This document shows, piece after piece, positions 1 to 6,561 of a stretch of DNA of 8,481 nt. The translations under genes and the position numbers were made by a program. Location of the stretch: the NCBI GenBank assembly GCA_020050375.1, contig JAGVKR010000381.1, positions 1 to 8,481 of the forward strand. The letters run 5' to 3'. The first letter of the stretch is position 1; each line of letters begins with the position of its first letter. The DNA is from Planctomycetales bacterium. Lineage in GTDB: Bacteria > Planctomycetota > Planctomycetia > Planctomycetales > Planctomycetaceae. The notes below the pieces were generated by a model. It ran no database searches, had not been told where the DNA came from, and saw nothing but the letters and a program-made list of their open reading frames with translations.

Positions 1-1
1 C

Positions 2-1021
2 AAGAAAGAACAGCCCGACGCGCGGGCGTCGCGGCTCGACCTGGCGCGGTGGCTGCTCGCCCCCGAGCATCCGCTGACGGCCCGCGTCACTGTCAACCGC
101 ATCTGGCAGCAGATGTTCGGGATGGGTCTCGTCAAAACGAGCTTCGATTTCGGAGCGCAGGGAGAGCCGCCGAGCCATCCGGAGCTTCTCGACTGGTTGG
201 CGATCGAGTTTTCCGAGGGAGATAGTCGATCGCCCGAAGTGTTGCGGGCGTCACCACGGGCCCCCTGGAACGTGAAAGAGCTGATCCGCCTGCTTCTGAC
301 GTCGGCCACATTCAAACAGCAGTCGCGGACGACCCCCGAATTGCAGAAACGCGATCCGGAAAATCGGCTGTACGCGCACGGGCCGCGATTCCGCCTCGAC
401 GCCGAGCAGATTCGTGACAATGCCCTGTATGTCAGTGGATTGATCAACCTCAAGATGGGAGGCCGCGGCGTGCGGACGTATCAGCCCCCCAACATCTGGG
501 AGCCGGTCGGGTACGCCGACAGCAACACCCGCTTCTACCTCCAGGATCACGGTGACGCCCTCTACCGCCGCAGTCTGTATACCTTTCTCAAACGAACGGC
601 TCCGCCACCGTTCATGACGAATTTCGATGGCCCCAATCGCGAGCAATACTGCACGCGCCGCGAGCGGAGCAATACGCCGCTCCAGGCGCTGCAACTGATG
701 AACGACGTCCAGCAATTCGAAGCGGCCAGGGCGTTGGCCGAGCGAACGTTGGCCGAAGCGGGCCGCACGCCGACCGAGCGAATTGCCTTTATCTATCGCA
801 CCGTTCTCTCGCGCGCTCCCGATGCCGACGAAACGCGGCTGATCGAAGGGCTCTTCAGGAAGCAACTGGAATCGTTCCAGGCGAATCCGGCCGCGGCGAC
901 GAAGGCCGTTCACGTCGGTGAATCCGCTCCGCGCGGCGTCGCTCCCGACCCCGAAACCGCCGCCTGGACGATCGTCGCCAACCTCGTTCTCAATCTCGAT
1001 GAAACCGTGACCCGGAACTGA
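2..1021 (+). CDS. DUF1553 (PSD1) domain protein, C-terminal part, 5' end outside the window
   Basis: The open frame runs in from the window edge, so the start codon is not visible; the first in-window ATG (113) is internal because family-like sequence ([19 protein letters not shown], then NRIWQ) is already encoded before it. About 339 residues are seen. Recognisable DUF1553 blocks, numbered from the first visible codon, are the [11 protein letters not shown] block near 57-67, [10 protein letters not shown] with RLDAEQIRD at about 118-139, [16 protein letters not shown] near 188-203, and a [18 protein letters not shown] block near 218-235. Full-length family members are commonly around 1000 residues, with a signal peptide, a cytochrome-c-like PSCyt1 domain and DUF1549 ahead of this part; here those would lie upstream. 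The biochemical role is not established. The stop codon is 5 bases before the DUF1501 start, so the two are probably co-transcribed and translationally coupled. The fragment shows no frameshift. The family call is firm; the function is unknown. Confidence 0.93.
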   Translation, partial: KKEQPDARASRLDLARWLLAPEHPLTARVTVNRIWQQMFGMGLVKTSFDFGAQGEPPSHPELLDWLAIEFSEGDSRSPEVLRASPRAPWNVKELIRLLLTSATFKQQSRTTPELQKRDPENRLYAHGPRFRLDAEQIRDNALYVSGLINLKMGGRGVRTYQPPNIWEPVGYADSNTRFYLQDHGDALYRRSLYTFLKRTAPPPFMTNFDGPNREQYCTRRERSNTPLQALQLMNDVQQFEAARALAERTLAEAGRTPTERIAFIYRTVLSRAPDADETRLIEGLFRKQLESFQANPAAATKAVHVGESAPRGVAPDPETAAWTIVANLVLNLDETVTRN

Positions 1022-1026
1022 ACGCT

Positions 1027-2493
1027 ATGGATCCCTTTTTCGCACAACAGCTCGATCTCACCCGCCGGCAGTTTTTCGGTAGCACCGGACTGCGCCTCGG
1101 AGGAACGGCCCTCTCAATGCTCCTCGGAAGCAGGTTGGCGCGGGCTGCGGGTGAACCCGAACGGATGCAGCCGCCGCTCCCCGGTTTGCCGCATTTTGCC
1201 CCCAAGGCAAAATCACTGATCTACCTGCACATGAACGGCGGCCCGGCACAGATCGACCTCTGGGACTACAAGCCGCAATTGGCCGAATATTTCGACAAGG
1301 ACCTCCCGGACAGCGTCCGCAAAGGGCAGCGGATCACGACGATGACCAGCGGGCAGAAGCGCCTGCCGGTCGCGCCCTCGATGTTCAAGTTTACCCAGCA
1401 CGGCCAATGCGGCACGTGGGTCAGCGAGCTGTTGCCGCACACGGCCAAACACGTCGACGACATCGCGGTCGTCAAGACGGTCCACACGAACGCCATCAAT
1501 CACGATCCAGCCTGCACGTTCGTCATGACGGGAACGGAAGTCCCCGGCAAGGCGAGCCTCGGATCGTGGCTCGCTTACGGACTCGGCGCCGAAAGCAACG
1601 ACCTCCCCGCATTTGTTGTCCTGACCCCCACCTGGAAATCGAAATCGGCCGCGCAGGCCCTGTTCACGCGCATGTGGAGCAGCGGTTTCCTCTCGACAAA
1701 GTACACCGGCGTCGCGCTGCGGAGCGTCGGCGACCCGGTCCTCTACATCCAGAATCCGCCGGGGGTCGACGGCAAGAGCCGCCGCGAGATGCTCGATACG
1801 CTGGCGCAGCTCAATCACAAAACCTTCGATCGCTTCGGCGATCCCGAAATCCAGACGCGCATCAACCAGTACGAGATGGCGTTCCGCATGCAGACCAGCG
1901 TCCCCGATCTCGTCGATCTTTCGCACGAGACTCCCGCGACGCTCGAAGCTTACGGACCCGATGCGACGAAGCCCGGCACATTCGCCGCCAGTGCCTTGCT
2001 GGCCCGCCGACTCGTCGAGCGCGGCGTGCGCGCCGTGCAGATTCTGCACCGGGGCTGGGACCAGCACGGAACTCTCCCTCGCGACTTGCGCCTGCAATGC
2101 GAAGATGTCGATCAGCCGATCGGCGCGCTCCTGGCTGACCTCAAGCAGCGGGGCATGCTCGACAGCACGCTCGTCGTCTGGGGAGGCGAGTTCGGCCGCA
2201 CCGTCTATTCGCAGGGAAAGCTCACGACGACCGACTACGGTCGCGACCACCATCCTCGCAATTTCTGCATGTGGATGGCCGGCGGGGGGATCAAGGGGGG
2301 CCAGGTTTACGGCGAGACCGACGATTTCAGCTACAACGTCGTCGACAAGCCCGCGCACATCAACGACCTCAACGCCACGCTGCTCCACTGCCTGGGGATC
2401 GACCACGAACGCTTCACATTCAAATTCCAGGGCCTCGACCAGCGCCTCACGGGCGTCGAGCCGAGCCAGGTGATTCGCGATTTGTTGGTGTAG
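1027..2493 (+). CDS. DUF1501 family protein with Tat signal (sulfatase/alkaline-phosphatase-like fold)
   Basis: This encodes 488 residues, a usual length for DUF1501. The N-terminus has a twin-arginine motif (LTRRQFF, residues 11-17) followed by a hydrophobic stretch and an Ala-rich likely cleavage area near 38-42, so export of a folded protein by the Tat pathway is predicted. Family blocks include [16 protein letters not shown] (68-83), [13 protein letters not shown] (153-165), GWDQHG (343-348), [10 protein letters not shown] (383-392), GRDHHPRNF (405-413) and a C-terminal [17 protein letters not shown] block (444-460). The conserved His, Asp and Glu in these blocks fit the metal-dependent alkaline phosphatase/sulfatase-like superfamily in which DUF1501 is placed; the substrate is unknown. 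The ATG at 1027 is chosen because it puts the Tat motif close to the N-terminus and lies 5 bases after the DUF1553 stop. No strong Shine-Dalgarno sequence is visible, consistent with coupling to the upstream gene. A role in extracytoplasmic polymer degradation is often suspected for such pairs but is inference here. Confidence 0.95.
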   Translation: MDPFFAQQLDLTRRQFFGSTGLRLGGTALSMLLGSRLARAAGEPERMQPPLPGLPHFAPKAKSLIYLHMNGGPAQIDLWDYKPQLAEYFDKDLPDSVRKGQRITTMTSGQKRLPVAPSMFKFTQHGQCGTWVSELLPHTAKHVDDIAVVKTVHTNAINHDPACTFVMTGTEVPGKASLGSWLAYGLGAESNDLPAFVVLTPTWKSKSAAQALFTRMWSSGFLSTKYTGVALRSVGDPVLYIQNPPGVDGKSRREMLDTLAQLNHKTFDRFGDPEIQTRINQYEMAFRMQTSVPDLVDLSHETPATLEAYGPDATKPGTFAASALLARRLVERGVRAVQILHRGWDQHGTLPRDLRLQCEDVDQPIGALLADLKQRGMLDSTLVVWGGEFGRTVYSQGKLTTTDYGRDHHPRNFCMWMAGGGIKGGQVYGETDDFSYNVVDKPAHINDLNATLLHCLGIDHERFTFKFQGLDQRLTGVEPSQVIRDLLV

Positions 2494-2816
2494 TTTTGTA
2501 GAGACGGCCCTGGCCGGCGATGGAGATCCAGGTTCATTGGCAAAACGGATTCAGTCGCGGAGCGACGACGTTGTATAGCCAGTGGCGCAAGCCACTGGGC
2601 AACGACAACATGTGCGATCAGCCCCGGCAGGGGCGACGTCAGCACGGAGATGAATCACCTCGCCCCTGCCGGGGCTTTGCACAATTCAACCGATTTCCAG
2701 TGGCTTGCGCCACTGGCTACATTACGCCGCCCCGACCGGGGCTCTAATGAAACTGCACTCCGATCCCGCACAAGCACGATCCGTCCACAGTCTTCAAGGC
2801 AATTTCCGGAGCCGCC
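2494..2816. other. Intergenic spacer filled with palindromic repeats
   Basis: There is no credible gene in these 323 bases. Short frames that cross it translate only the repeats and resemble no protein family. Palindromes occupy roughly 2554-2742 and are listed separately. I see no clear rho-independent terminator with a T-tract after DUF1501; the GC hairpins could help end or stabilise the transcript. Confidence 0.8.
2554..2742. repeat. Composite inverted-repeat cluster of short hairpins (REP-like)
   Basis: Six palindromes lie in a symmetric order. (a) GTCGC-GGA-GCGAC, 2554-2566. (b) CCAGTGGC-GCAA-GCCACTGG, 2579-2598. (c) GCCCC-GGCA-GGGGC, 2621-2634. (c') GCCCC-TGCC-GGGGC, 2662-2675. (b') CCAGTGGC-TTGC-GCCACTGG, 2697-2716. 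(f) GCCCC-GACC-GGGGC, 2729-2742. The b and b' units are exact reverse complements over 23 bases (2576-2598 and 2697-2719). The c and c' units are exact reverse complements over 17 bases (2620-2636 and 2660-2676). The spacings b-c and c'-b' are similar, at about 21-22 bases, and share a TGTGC/GCACA word. The cluster therefore reads as one nested inverted repeat flanked by two further hairpins. This resembles bacterial REP/BIME elements, which are multicopy in extragenic DNA; copy number elsewhere in this genome cannot be seen. Confidence 0.85.
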
Positions 2817-3314
2817 ATGCTGGTCACGACGACCTACCTCGAAATGCATTCGCACAACCGGCGCGATGTTCCTCCTCCCCGCGAGGGGCTCACGGTCATG
2901 CAGGCCCGGCATCCGACCGTCGCCTACTATCGGTTCCTCTACAACGCCGTCGGAGAGGCGTGGCACTGGGGACGCTGCAAGCGCCTCTCCGATGCGGAAC
3001 TGGCGGCGCTCATTCAGAACCCGCAGATGGAGATCCACGTCCTGTACGTCGACGGCGTCCCGGCCGGGTTCGCGGAGCTCGATCGGCGCACGCCCGGTGA
3101 AGTCGAGATCCTGCAATTCGGCCTGACTGGCGATTACATCGGGCAGGGGCTCGGGCGTTACTTCTTGCAGTGGGTGATCGACCGCGCCTGGAGCTATACC
3201 CCGAATCGCCTCTGGCTGCACACCTGCACCCTCGATCACCCCGGTGCGATTCCCAACTATTTGAAGGCGGGGTTCGCCGTCTACAAGGAAGAGACGGCCG
3301 AGCGGAAACTCTGA
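2817..3314 (+). CDS. GNAT-family N-acetyltransferase
   Basis: This encodes 165 residues, a typical size for a single-domain Gcn5-related acetyltransferase. The ATG at 2817 has GGAG at 2808-2811 with 5 bases between, supporting this start. A beta-strand pair around residues 72-90 (MEIHVLYVDGVPAGFAELD) precedes the acetyl-CoA pyrophosphate loop: EILQFGL (97-103) then YIGQGLG (107-113), the motif A type Q/R-x-x-G-x-G/A region with a variant first position. The C-terminal part has RLWLHTCTLDHPGAIPNYLK (131-150) followed by AGFAVYKEE, the usual 'N-Y-x-x-x-G-F' end of the fold. No signal peptide or membrane segment is seen, so it is probably cytosolic. The acceptor cannot be predicted; GNAT enzymes acetylate amines on small molecules, peptides or proteins. 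It stands alone, over 300 bases after DUF1501 and behind the repeat cluster, so it is probably a separate transcription unit. The family call is confident; the substrate is unknown. Confidence 0.92.
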   Translation: MLVTTTYLEMHSHNRRDVPPPREGLTVMQARHPTVAYYRFLYNAVGEAWHWGRCKRLSDAELAALIQNPQMEIHVLYVDGVPAGFAELDRRTPGEVEILQFGLTGDYIGQGLGRYFLQWVIDRAWSYTPNRLWLHTCTLDHPGAIPNYLKAGFAVYKEETAERKL

Positions 3315-3388
3315 CCGTCCGGTCGAGGCGACATGGTGGAATGCCGAGCGGTCAATGCACACCGGTCATTCATCGAGCGAAACGCATT

Positions 3389-3425
3389 GCGGATACGGAC
3401 GGATAGCACGGATCGAGCGGATACG
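3389..3425. repeat. Short direct word repeat (GCGGATACG twice)
   Basis: GCGGATACG occurs at 3389-3397 and again at 3417-3425, with related GGAT words between them. The same area repeats ATCGAGCG (3372-3379 and 3412-3419). It is a low-complexity patch that may be the worn edge of an intergenic repeat. Weak on its own. Confidence 0.4.
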
Positions 3426-3504
3426 ATTCACGACCAGTTCGCATTCGCTACTGTTTCGTGTTACTGACACACGAGTCTGCGCACGGCTCGAAGATTTCAA
3501 TCGA

Positions 3505-3628
3505 CGACAACGTATTGACCACGGAATACACAGAAGACACGGAAAAAAACAGGACGAAGAGGATCTGTACGTTCCTCAACTCTCTTTTTCTGTGTGTTCC
3601 GTGTATTCCGTGGTCCTGAATGTTGTCG
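3505..3628. repeat. Imperfect long inverted repeat, MITE- or REP-like
   Basis: GACCACGGAATACAC at 3517-3531 is matched exactly by its reverse complement at 3601-3615. Similarity continues inward with mismatches (AGAAGACACGGAAAAA against the complement GGAACACACAGAAAAA). It also continues outward to a CGACAAC word at 3505-3511, complementary to 3622-3628. Within the loop GAGGA (3559-3563) can pair with TCCTC (3573-3577). The whole segment could fold into one long hairpin on either strand. It encodes no transposase. The ACACGGA-rich wording recalls repeats I associate with intergenic DNA of planctomycetes and related bacteria; I cannot verify copies here. Confidence 0.75.
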
Positions 3629-4323
3629 TGATCGCGCCGGATCTAAGCCCACCTGCTCACTAAAGCCCGTAAACAATGCGGTTGTCTTTGCCACGGGATG
3701 TTTCCGATTTCCATCCCCTTGGAAGTGCGCGGATCTGGAAAAGTGATCGAAAGTTCCCCTTTTCGACGACGAACCGATCAGCGAGAATTGTGTTATGTTG
3801 CACGCGGGCGATCGCGCGGGGAAATTTGCAGTTCCGTCGAATTCTGAATCTGGAAACGCGGACGGGAAATCTGCCGACCACTTCCCGGGCGATCGCGGCC
3901 GGTTGAGCGATGAACGGAAGTTCGGACACTCACTCGGAGACACGCATGTGCGCGTCGCAACTCTTTTTTGTGGCGTCGATTGCGAAATGTTGCGTTGGAA
4001 TAGTCTTCCGTTGCGACTACTACGAGGTTCAGGGGGAGTATCTGATTCGCGACATTTCCAGATCAATTCCGCGACAAGAGTGCTTAACCATCGGCCAAAA
4101 ATGACTTTGCGTATATCCCGTCGAAAGTGCACTCGTTGTTAAAATGAGACGAATGGGGGCCCTGGTACGCAACATCGACGTTGCATTGCGTTGTGGGGAC
4201 GTCCGTTTACCACGTCGCACGAAATCAAAATGATTCTGGTGAATCCGTTCCATGTCATCTGGTAACGTATAGACTGCGTCCCCCGGATCGACTTCAGACC
4301 GCCGCCCGCTGGCCGAAAGAGAC

Positions 4324-5445
4324 ATGAAATACTGTCGAGCGTGTAAAACGCGCGCTGCGGAGGGCGACACTGTCTGCTCCCGTTGCGGCCAGCCGTTGGC
4401 TGTATTGGGCGGCCAGGTCGCGGGGAGCGGTGCAGGGGGGAGTGCGCCGGCCGCCCCGCAATTGTCGCTGCAAGGGCAAATCCAGCAGCTTGAGGCGACC
4501 CGCAACCGCAATCTACGCGGGTCGAGACTCCTCGCGTTTGTGGCCGCGGTCGTTCTCGTGGCGATCCTGACGACGATCTACAACGTCTATTCGTATACGG
4601 TCCTTTCTTACGCCGTCCTCAGCAATGTCGAAGTCGAGCAGGATCCCGCCGCCGAGCAACTGGTTCGGATTTCGTTCGACGTGTTAAAGCCCGGCAAAGT
4701 TGCCTACGACCGCCAGTCGGGAGGGGAGCGGACCGAGAAAGTCGACCTCCTGGCGACGACTGGCCGGCAGCAGCTCGCCTGGGCCTGGCCTTCTTCCAAA
4801 GAAACGGGGATCGACTTTCGCGTGGTCTATCGCGGGGGCCTGACCCGCACGTCGGTCGATCGTCACTTTGCGGTCTCGGGGAATCGTTCGGGAAGCATGG
4901 TCGACATCGTGTTCCTCCTCGACACGACCGGGAGCATGGATCCTTTCATCAAGGGCTTGCAGGAACGCTGCATTGAATTTGCCGGGATCGTCCGCGAGCA
5001 GGGGCATGACTGCCGGCTCGGGCTGATCGGTTTTGGCGACGTCGAAATCAACGAGCCGATGTCGGTCTTCGACCCGACCAGCGAGCTAGAGAAGTTTCAA
5101 AATGCGGTGGCGGCGGTTCCGCGAACCCGAGGCGGCGACGATCCCGAGTCGGGGATCGAAGCGATTCGCCGGGCGCTGCAGTTGCCGTTTCGCGAGCAGG
5201 CAACGCTCTGTTTTGTGCTGATCACCGACGAAAGCTCCCACCACGTCGATCAGATTCCCGATCTCGCGACGGCCCTCCAATCGAAGGGGGTCGTCGTATA
5301 TGCCGTCTCCCGAAAACAGTTCTCGAATTTGTACAGTCCGTTGTGCGTCAACGGCGGGAAGTTCTTCGCCATCAACGAAGCCAAATTCGACGAGATTCTG
5401 ATCAACGTGGCCAAGTCGATCACCAATCAGATTCGATACCGCTGA
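4324..5445 (+). CDS. Zinc-ribbon, single-pass membrane protein with C-terminal VWA domain
   Basis: This encodes 373 residues. Residues 1-25 form a small zinc ribbon with C4-x2-C7 and C18-x2-C21-G. A Gly/Ala-rich linker (29-46) and a short polar helix lead to a membrane segment at about 68-88. Arg60, Arg62, Arg65 and Arg68 sit on its N-terminal side, so by the positive-inside rule the ribbon is cytoplasmic and the rest is outside the membrane. Residues about 100-185 form a beta-rich domain shared with the next gene. Residues about 193-370 are a von Willebrand factor A domain: DIVFLLDTTGSM (194-205) carries the MIDAS D200-x-T202-x-S204, Thr268 lies in PRTRGGDDPESG, and Asp302 in LITDESSHH, so metal binding looks intact. 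VWA domains usually bind protein partners. The start is supported by alignment with the paralogue (MKYC at both N-termini); the ribosome site (GAAAGAG) is weak. A domain-level assignment is safe; the cellular role is unknown. Confidence 0.88.
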   Translation: MKYCRACKTRAAEGDTVCSRCGQPLAVLGGQVAGSGAGGSAPAAPQLSLQGQIQQLEATRNRNLRGSRLLAFVAAVVLVAILTTIYNVYSYTVLSYAVLSNVEVEQDPAAEQLVRISFDVLKPGKVAYDRQSGGERTEKVDLLATTGRQQLAWAWPSSKETGIDFRVVYRGGLTRTSVDRHFAVSGNRSGSMVDIVFLLDTTGSMDPFIKGLQERCIEFAGIVREQGHDCRLGLIGFGDVEINEPMSVFDPTSELEKFQNAVAAVPRTRGGDDPESGIEAIRRALQLPFREQATLCFVLITDESSHHVDQIPDLATALQSKGVVVYAVSRKQFSNLYSPLCVNGGKFFAINEAKFDEILINVAKSITNQIRYR

Positions 5446-5481
5446 GTGAGCAGAAATCCAGACATCGTCCATCGAAAAGCG

Positions 5482-5503
5482 AGCCGGTGGGTTATCCCAC
5501 CGG
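5482..5503. repeat. Perfect 8-bp hairpin between the two zinc-ribbon genes
   Basis: CCGGTGGG (5484-5491), loop TTAT, CCCACCGG (5496-5503) form a perfect stem in the 82-base gap between the paralogues. With the preceding AG the 22-base unit has the same layout as the 2577-2598 hairpin, but with different paired bases. There is no T-tract after it, so it is more likely an mRNA-processing or stability element, or a repeat copy, than a terminator. It ends 24 bases before the next start codon. Confidence 0.75.
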
Positions 5504-5527
5504 TCCCCGCGACAACAGGAACACCGC

Positions 5528-6106
5528 GTGAAATACTGCCCCAAATGCAAGATCCGAATGCCGTCGGAAGCGACAGAGTGCAAACAGTGCGGCGCGCCGC
5601 TGCGCACGGTGGGCGCCGGGGCTGCGGGAGAGGCCGGCTCGTCGAACGCCGGCGCCGAACCCGATCTGTCGATGCAGCTTCAGGGATTGCAGCACGAAGT
5701 CAGCCGCAGTCGCACGTCCATGATTCTCGCGGCAGCGGTCGCCATTGTATTGAGCGTGCTCTTCGTTCTGCTTTTGATCGGGCTGCACTTTTACCACGTC
5801 CTGCAGTACGCCGAGGTGGCTCAAGTCGAGGTTCGCCTGCCCGGAAATGCCCCTGGTGAAGCGGAGATCAAATTTGTTCGCCGGAATGCGGGGAAAGTCG
5901 AGTTCGTCCGCGAGGCGGCAGGGCGGACGGAGACGCTGATCGATCACGGACGCCAGGAATCGGGTGACACCTCCGGCGAAAAGTCGTTTGTCTGGTCGGG
6001 AACCGACAGCAACGACTTTACGATCCGCGTCCGCGGCCGCAGCGGGTGGGGGACTGACGAAAAAGTCTGGGAGGCCAAGGGCGGAAAGATTCAGCGCGCC
6101 GATTGA
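5528..6106 (+). CDS. Zinc-ribbon, single-pass membrane protein, VWA-less paralogue of the upstream gene
   Basis: This encodes 192 residues from a GTG start. AGGA at 5517-5520 lies 7 bases upstream, and the N-terminus MKYCPKCKIR lines up with MKYCRACKTR of the gene before, so GTG is favoured over later codons. A zinc ribbon (C4, C7, C18, C21-G) is followed by a Gly/Ala/Ser linker (28-44), a short helix similar to its neighbour's (LSMQLQGLQ against LSLQGQIQQLE), and a membrane segment at about 65-88. The outer domain matches the neighbour at VLQYAEVAQVEV (91-102) against VLSYAVLSNVEV, and at AGKVEF (121-126) against PGKVAY. The protein stops near where the neighbour's VWA domain would begin. 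No remnant of a VWA domain follows in any frame, so it looks like a complete short form rather than a frameshifted one. Topology is predicted as ribbon inside, domain outside. The gene probably shares an operon with 4324-5445. Function unknown. Confidence 0.85.
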   Translation: MKYCPKCKIRMPSEATECKQCGAPLRTVGAGAAGEAGSSNAGAEPDLSMQLQGLQHEVSRSRTSMILAAAVAIVLSVLFVLLLIGLHFYHVLQYAEVAQVEVRLPGNAPGEAEIKFVRRNAGKVEFVREAAGRTETLIDHGRQESGDTSGEKSFVWSGTDSNDFTIRVRGRSGWGTDEKVWEAKGGKIQRAD

Positions 6107-6240
6107 TGCCGTGCCATTCGCGGCCCATTTTCTCCGACAGTTCTCCTGGGCGCGTAAGAGATGACGAAAGGCAAGTCCGCTCGTCTGCCTGAAAATACGA
6201 TCCATTCACAAAAGGGACCATCACACATGTCGGATTCGAC

Positions 6241-6269
6241 TTGACACCCGTTTTGAACATTTGTACACT
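6241..6269 (+). promoter_or_regulatory. Sigma70-type promoter upstream of the aldehyde dehydrogenase
   Basis: A perfect -35 box TTGACA (6241-6246) is separated by exactly 17 bases from TACACT (6264-6269), which matches four of six bases of the -10 consensus including the key T-A and final T. The intervening stretch is AT-richer than the surroundings. It faces the aldehyde dehydrogenase start at 6562. It is the best promoter match noticed in the window, but the distance to the gene is long and start-site data are needed. Confidence 0.55.
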
Positions 6270-6359
6270 ATTGCGATGTGTTCGTCGAGCCCTCCGCTGC
6301 GTCCCTGCCCACGAACGACGCGACGGTTGGTTTATGCTTGGCGGCGTTTGCGTTTCCAG

Positions 6360-6393
6360 ATTCGAAAATGTGCAACTGCACACATTTTTGAAT
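6360..6393. promoter_or_regulatory. Long hairpin or operator-like palindrome in the leader
   Basis: ATTCGAAAATGTG (6360-6372) can pair with CACATTTTTGAAT (6381-6393) around an 8-base loop. Twelve Watson-Crick pairs and one G-T pair form a 13-bp stem. Being AT-rich and nearly symmetric, it could be a dimeric repressor site about 90 bases downstream of the promoter or an RNA hairpin in the leader. The run of T lies inside the right arm, so it is not a classical terminator. Confidence 0.6.
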
Positions 6394-6548
6394 TGCTGAA
6401 TTCTTCCGAGGGCGCGACCCGGATCGGGGATGCATTCCGATTTTTGCGGCAGAAGGCGTCCGCTACCGGTTGGCGGTCCGACGCGGTAGAATCCCCGAAC
6501 CACGAACGCTCATACGTGGTGTCACATCTCCAGGCGCTTGCTCATTGA

Positions 6549-6554
6549 AGGAGG
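6549..6554 (+). promoter_or_regulatory. Strong Shine-Dalgarno sequence that fixes the aldehyde dehydrogenase start
   Basis: AGGAGG lies 7 bases before the ATG at 6562, inside an AAGGAGGAGGAA purine run. An in-frame TTG at 6538 would place this site inside the coding region, so the ATG is the likely start. It is the strongest ribosome binding site noticed in the window and suggests high expression. Confidence 0.85.
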
Positions 6555-6561
6555 AGGAACC

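Larger units (their letters stand above)
3315..4323. other. Gene-poor kilobase upstream of the zinc-ribbon/VWA gene
   Basis: I find no credible coding region in these 1009 bases. The frames that cross it, including a long minus-strand one (3497-4132), give Arg/Ser/Pro-rich sequence with no recognisable domain, and one end of that frame is a translation of the inverted repeat. The region holds word repeats at 3389-3425, the inverted repeat at about 3505-3628, and two copies of a 12-base word containing GCGATCGC (3805-3816 and 3886-3897). From about 3900 to 4323 I see no convincing structure, and no sigma70 promoter with good spacing ahead of the gene at 4324. A long untranslated leader or a small RNA cannot be excluded. 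Confidence 0.65.
6107..6561 (+). other. Long upstream region and structured leader of the aldehyde dehydrogenase gene
   Basis: There is no convincing gene in these 455 bases. Besides the promoter (6241-6269) and the long hairpin (6360-6393), further potential stems lie before the start codon: ATCGG/CCGAT (6423-6427 with 6437-6441), followed directly by four more T; CTACCG/CGGTAG (6463-6468 with 6484-6489); and ACCACG/CGTGGT (6499-6504 with 6515-6520). If transcription begins at the marked promoter the leader is about 285 bases, unusually long. I do not recognise a known riboswitch class in it. Confidence 0.55.

Noticed and set aside
1213..2406. Minus-strand open frame of 397 codons
   Set aside because: It is antisense to the well-supported DUF1501 gene; such long antisense frames are common in GC-rich DNA and the product looks like no family.
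2331..2747. Short frames crossing the palindrome cluster on both strands
   Set aside because: They translate the repeat modules (for example QWLAPLA-type words); this is a known way for repeats to generate spurious proteins.
3500..3632. CRISPR-like array
   Set aside because: There are only two arms in inverted orientation, no regularly spaced direct repeats and no cas genes nearby.
3497..4132. Minus-strand open frame of 211 codons
   Set aside because: Its product is Arg/Ser/Pro-rich with no recognisable domain, and its C-terminal end is a translation of the inverted repeat; no good ribosome site is evident.
4084..4145. Possible promoter (TTAACC with TATATC, or TAAAAT) before the zinc-ribbon/VWA gene
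   Set aside because: The spacer is about 22 bases for the first pair, and no -35-like hexamer lies at the right distance from the second.
5446..5859. Frame starting just after the VWA gene stop and overlapping the second zinc-ribbon gene
   Set aside because: It is out of frame with the paralogue-supported gene at 5528 and its product is Arg-rich with no domain.
6161..6244. Possible 27-residue peptide ending in the promoter
   Set aside because: The purine run touches the ATG without proper spacing, there is no recognisable sequence, and its stop overlaps the -35 box.
6538..6561. TTG at 6538 as the aldehyde dehydrogenase start
   Set aside because: It would place the strong AGGAGG site inside the coding sequence; the ATG at 6562 has ideal spacing.
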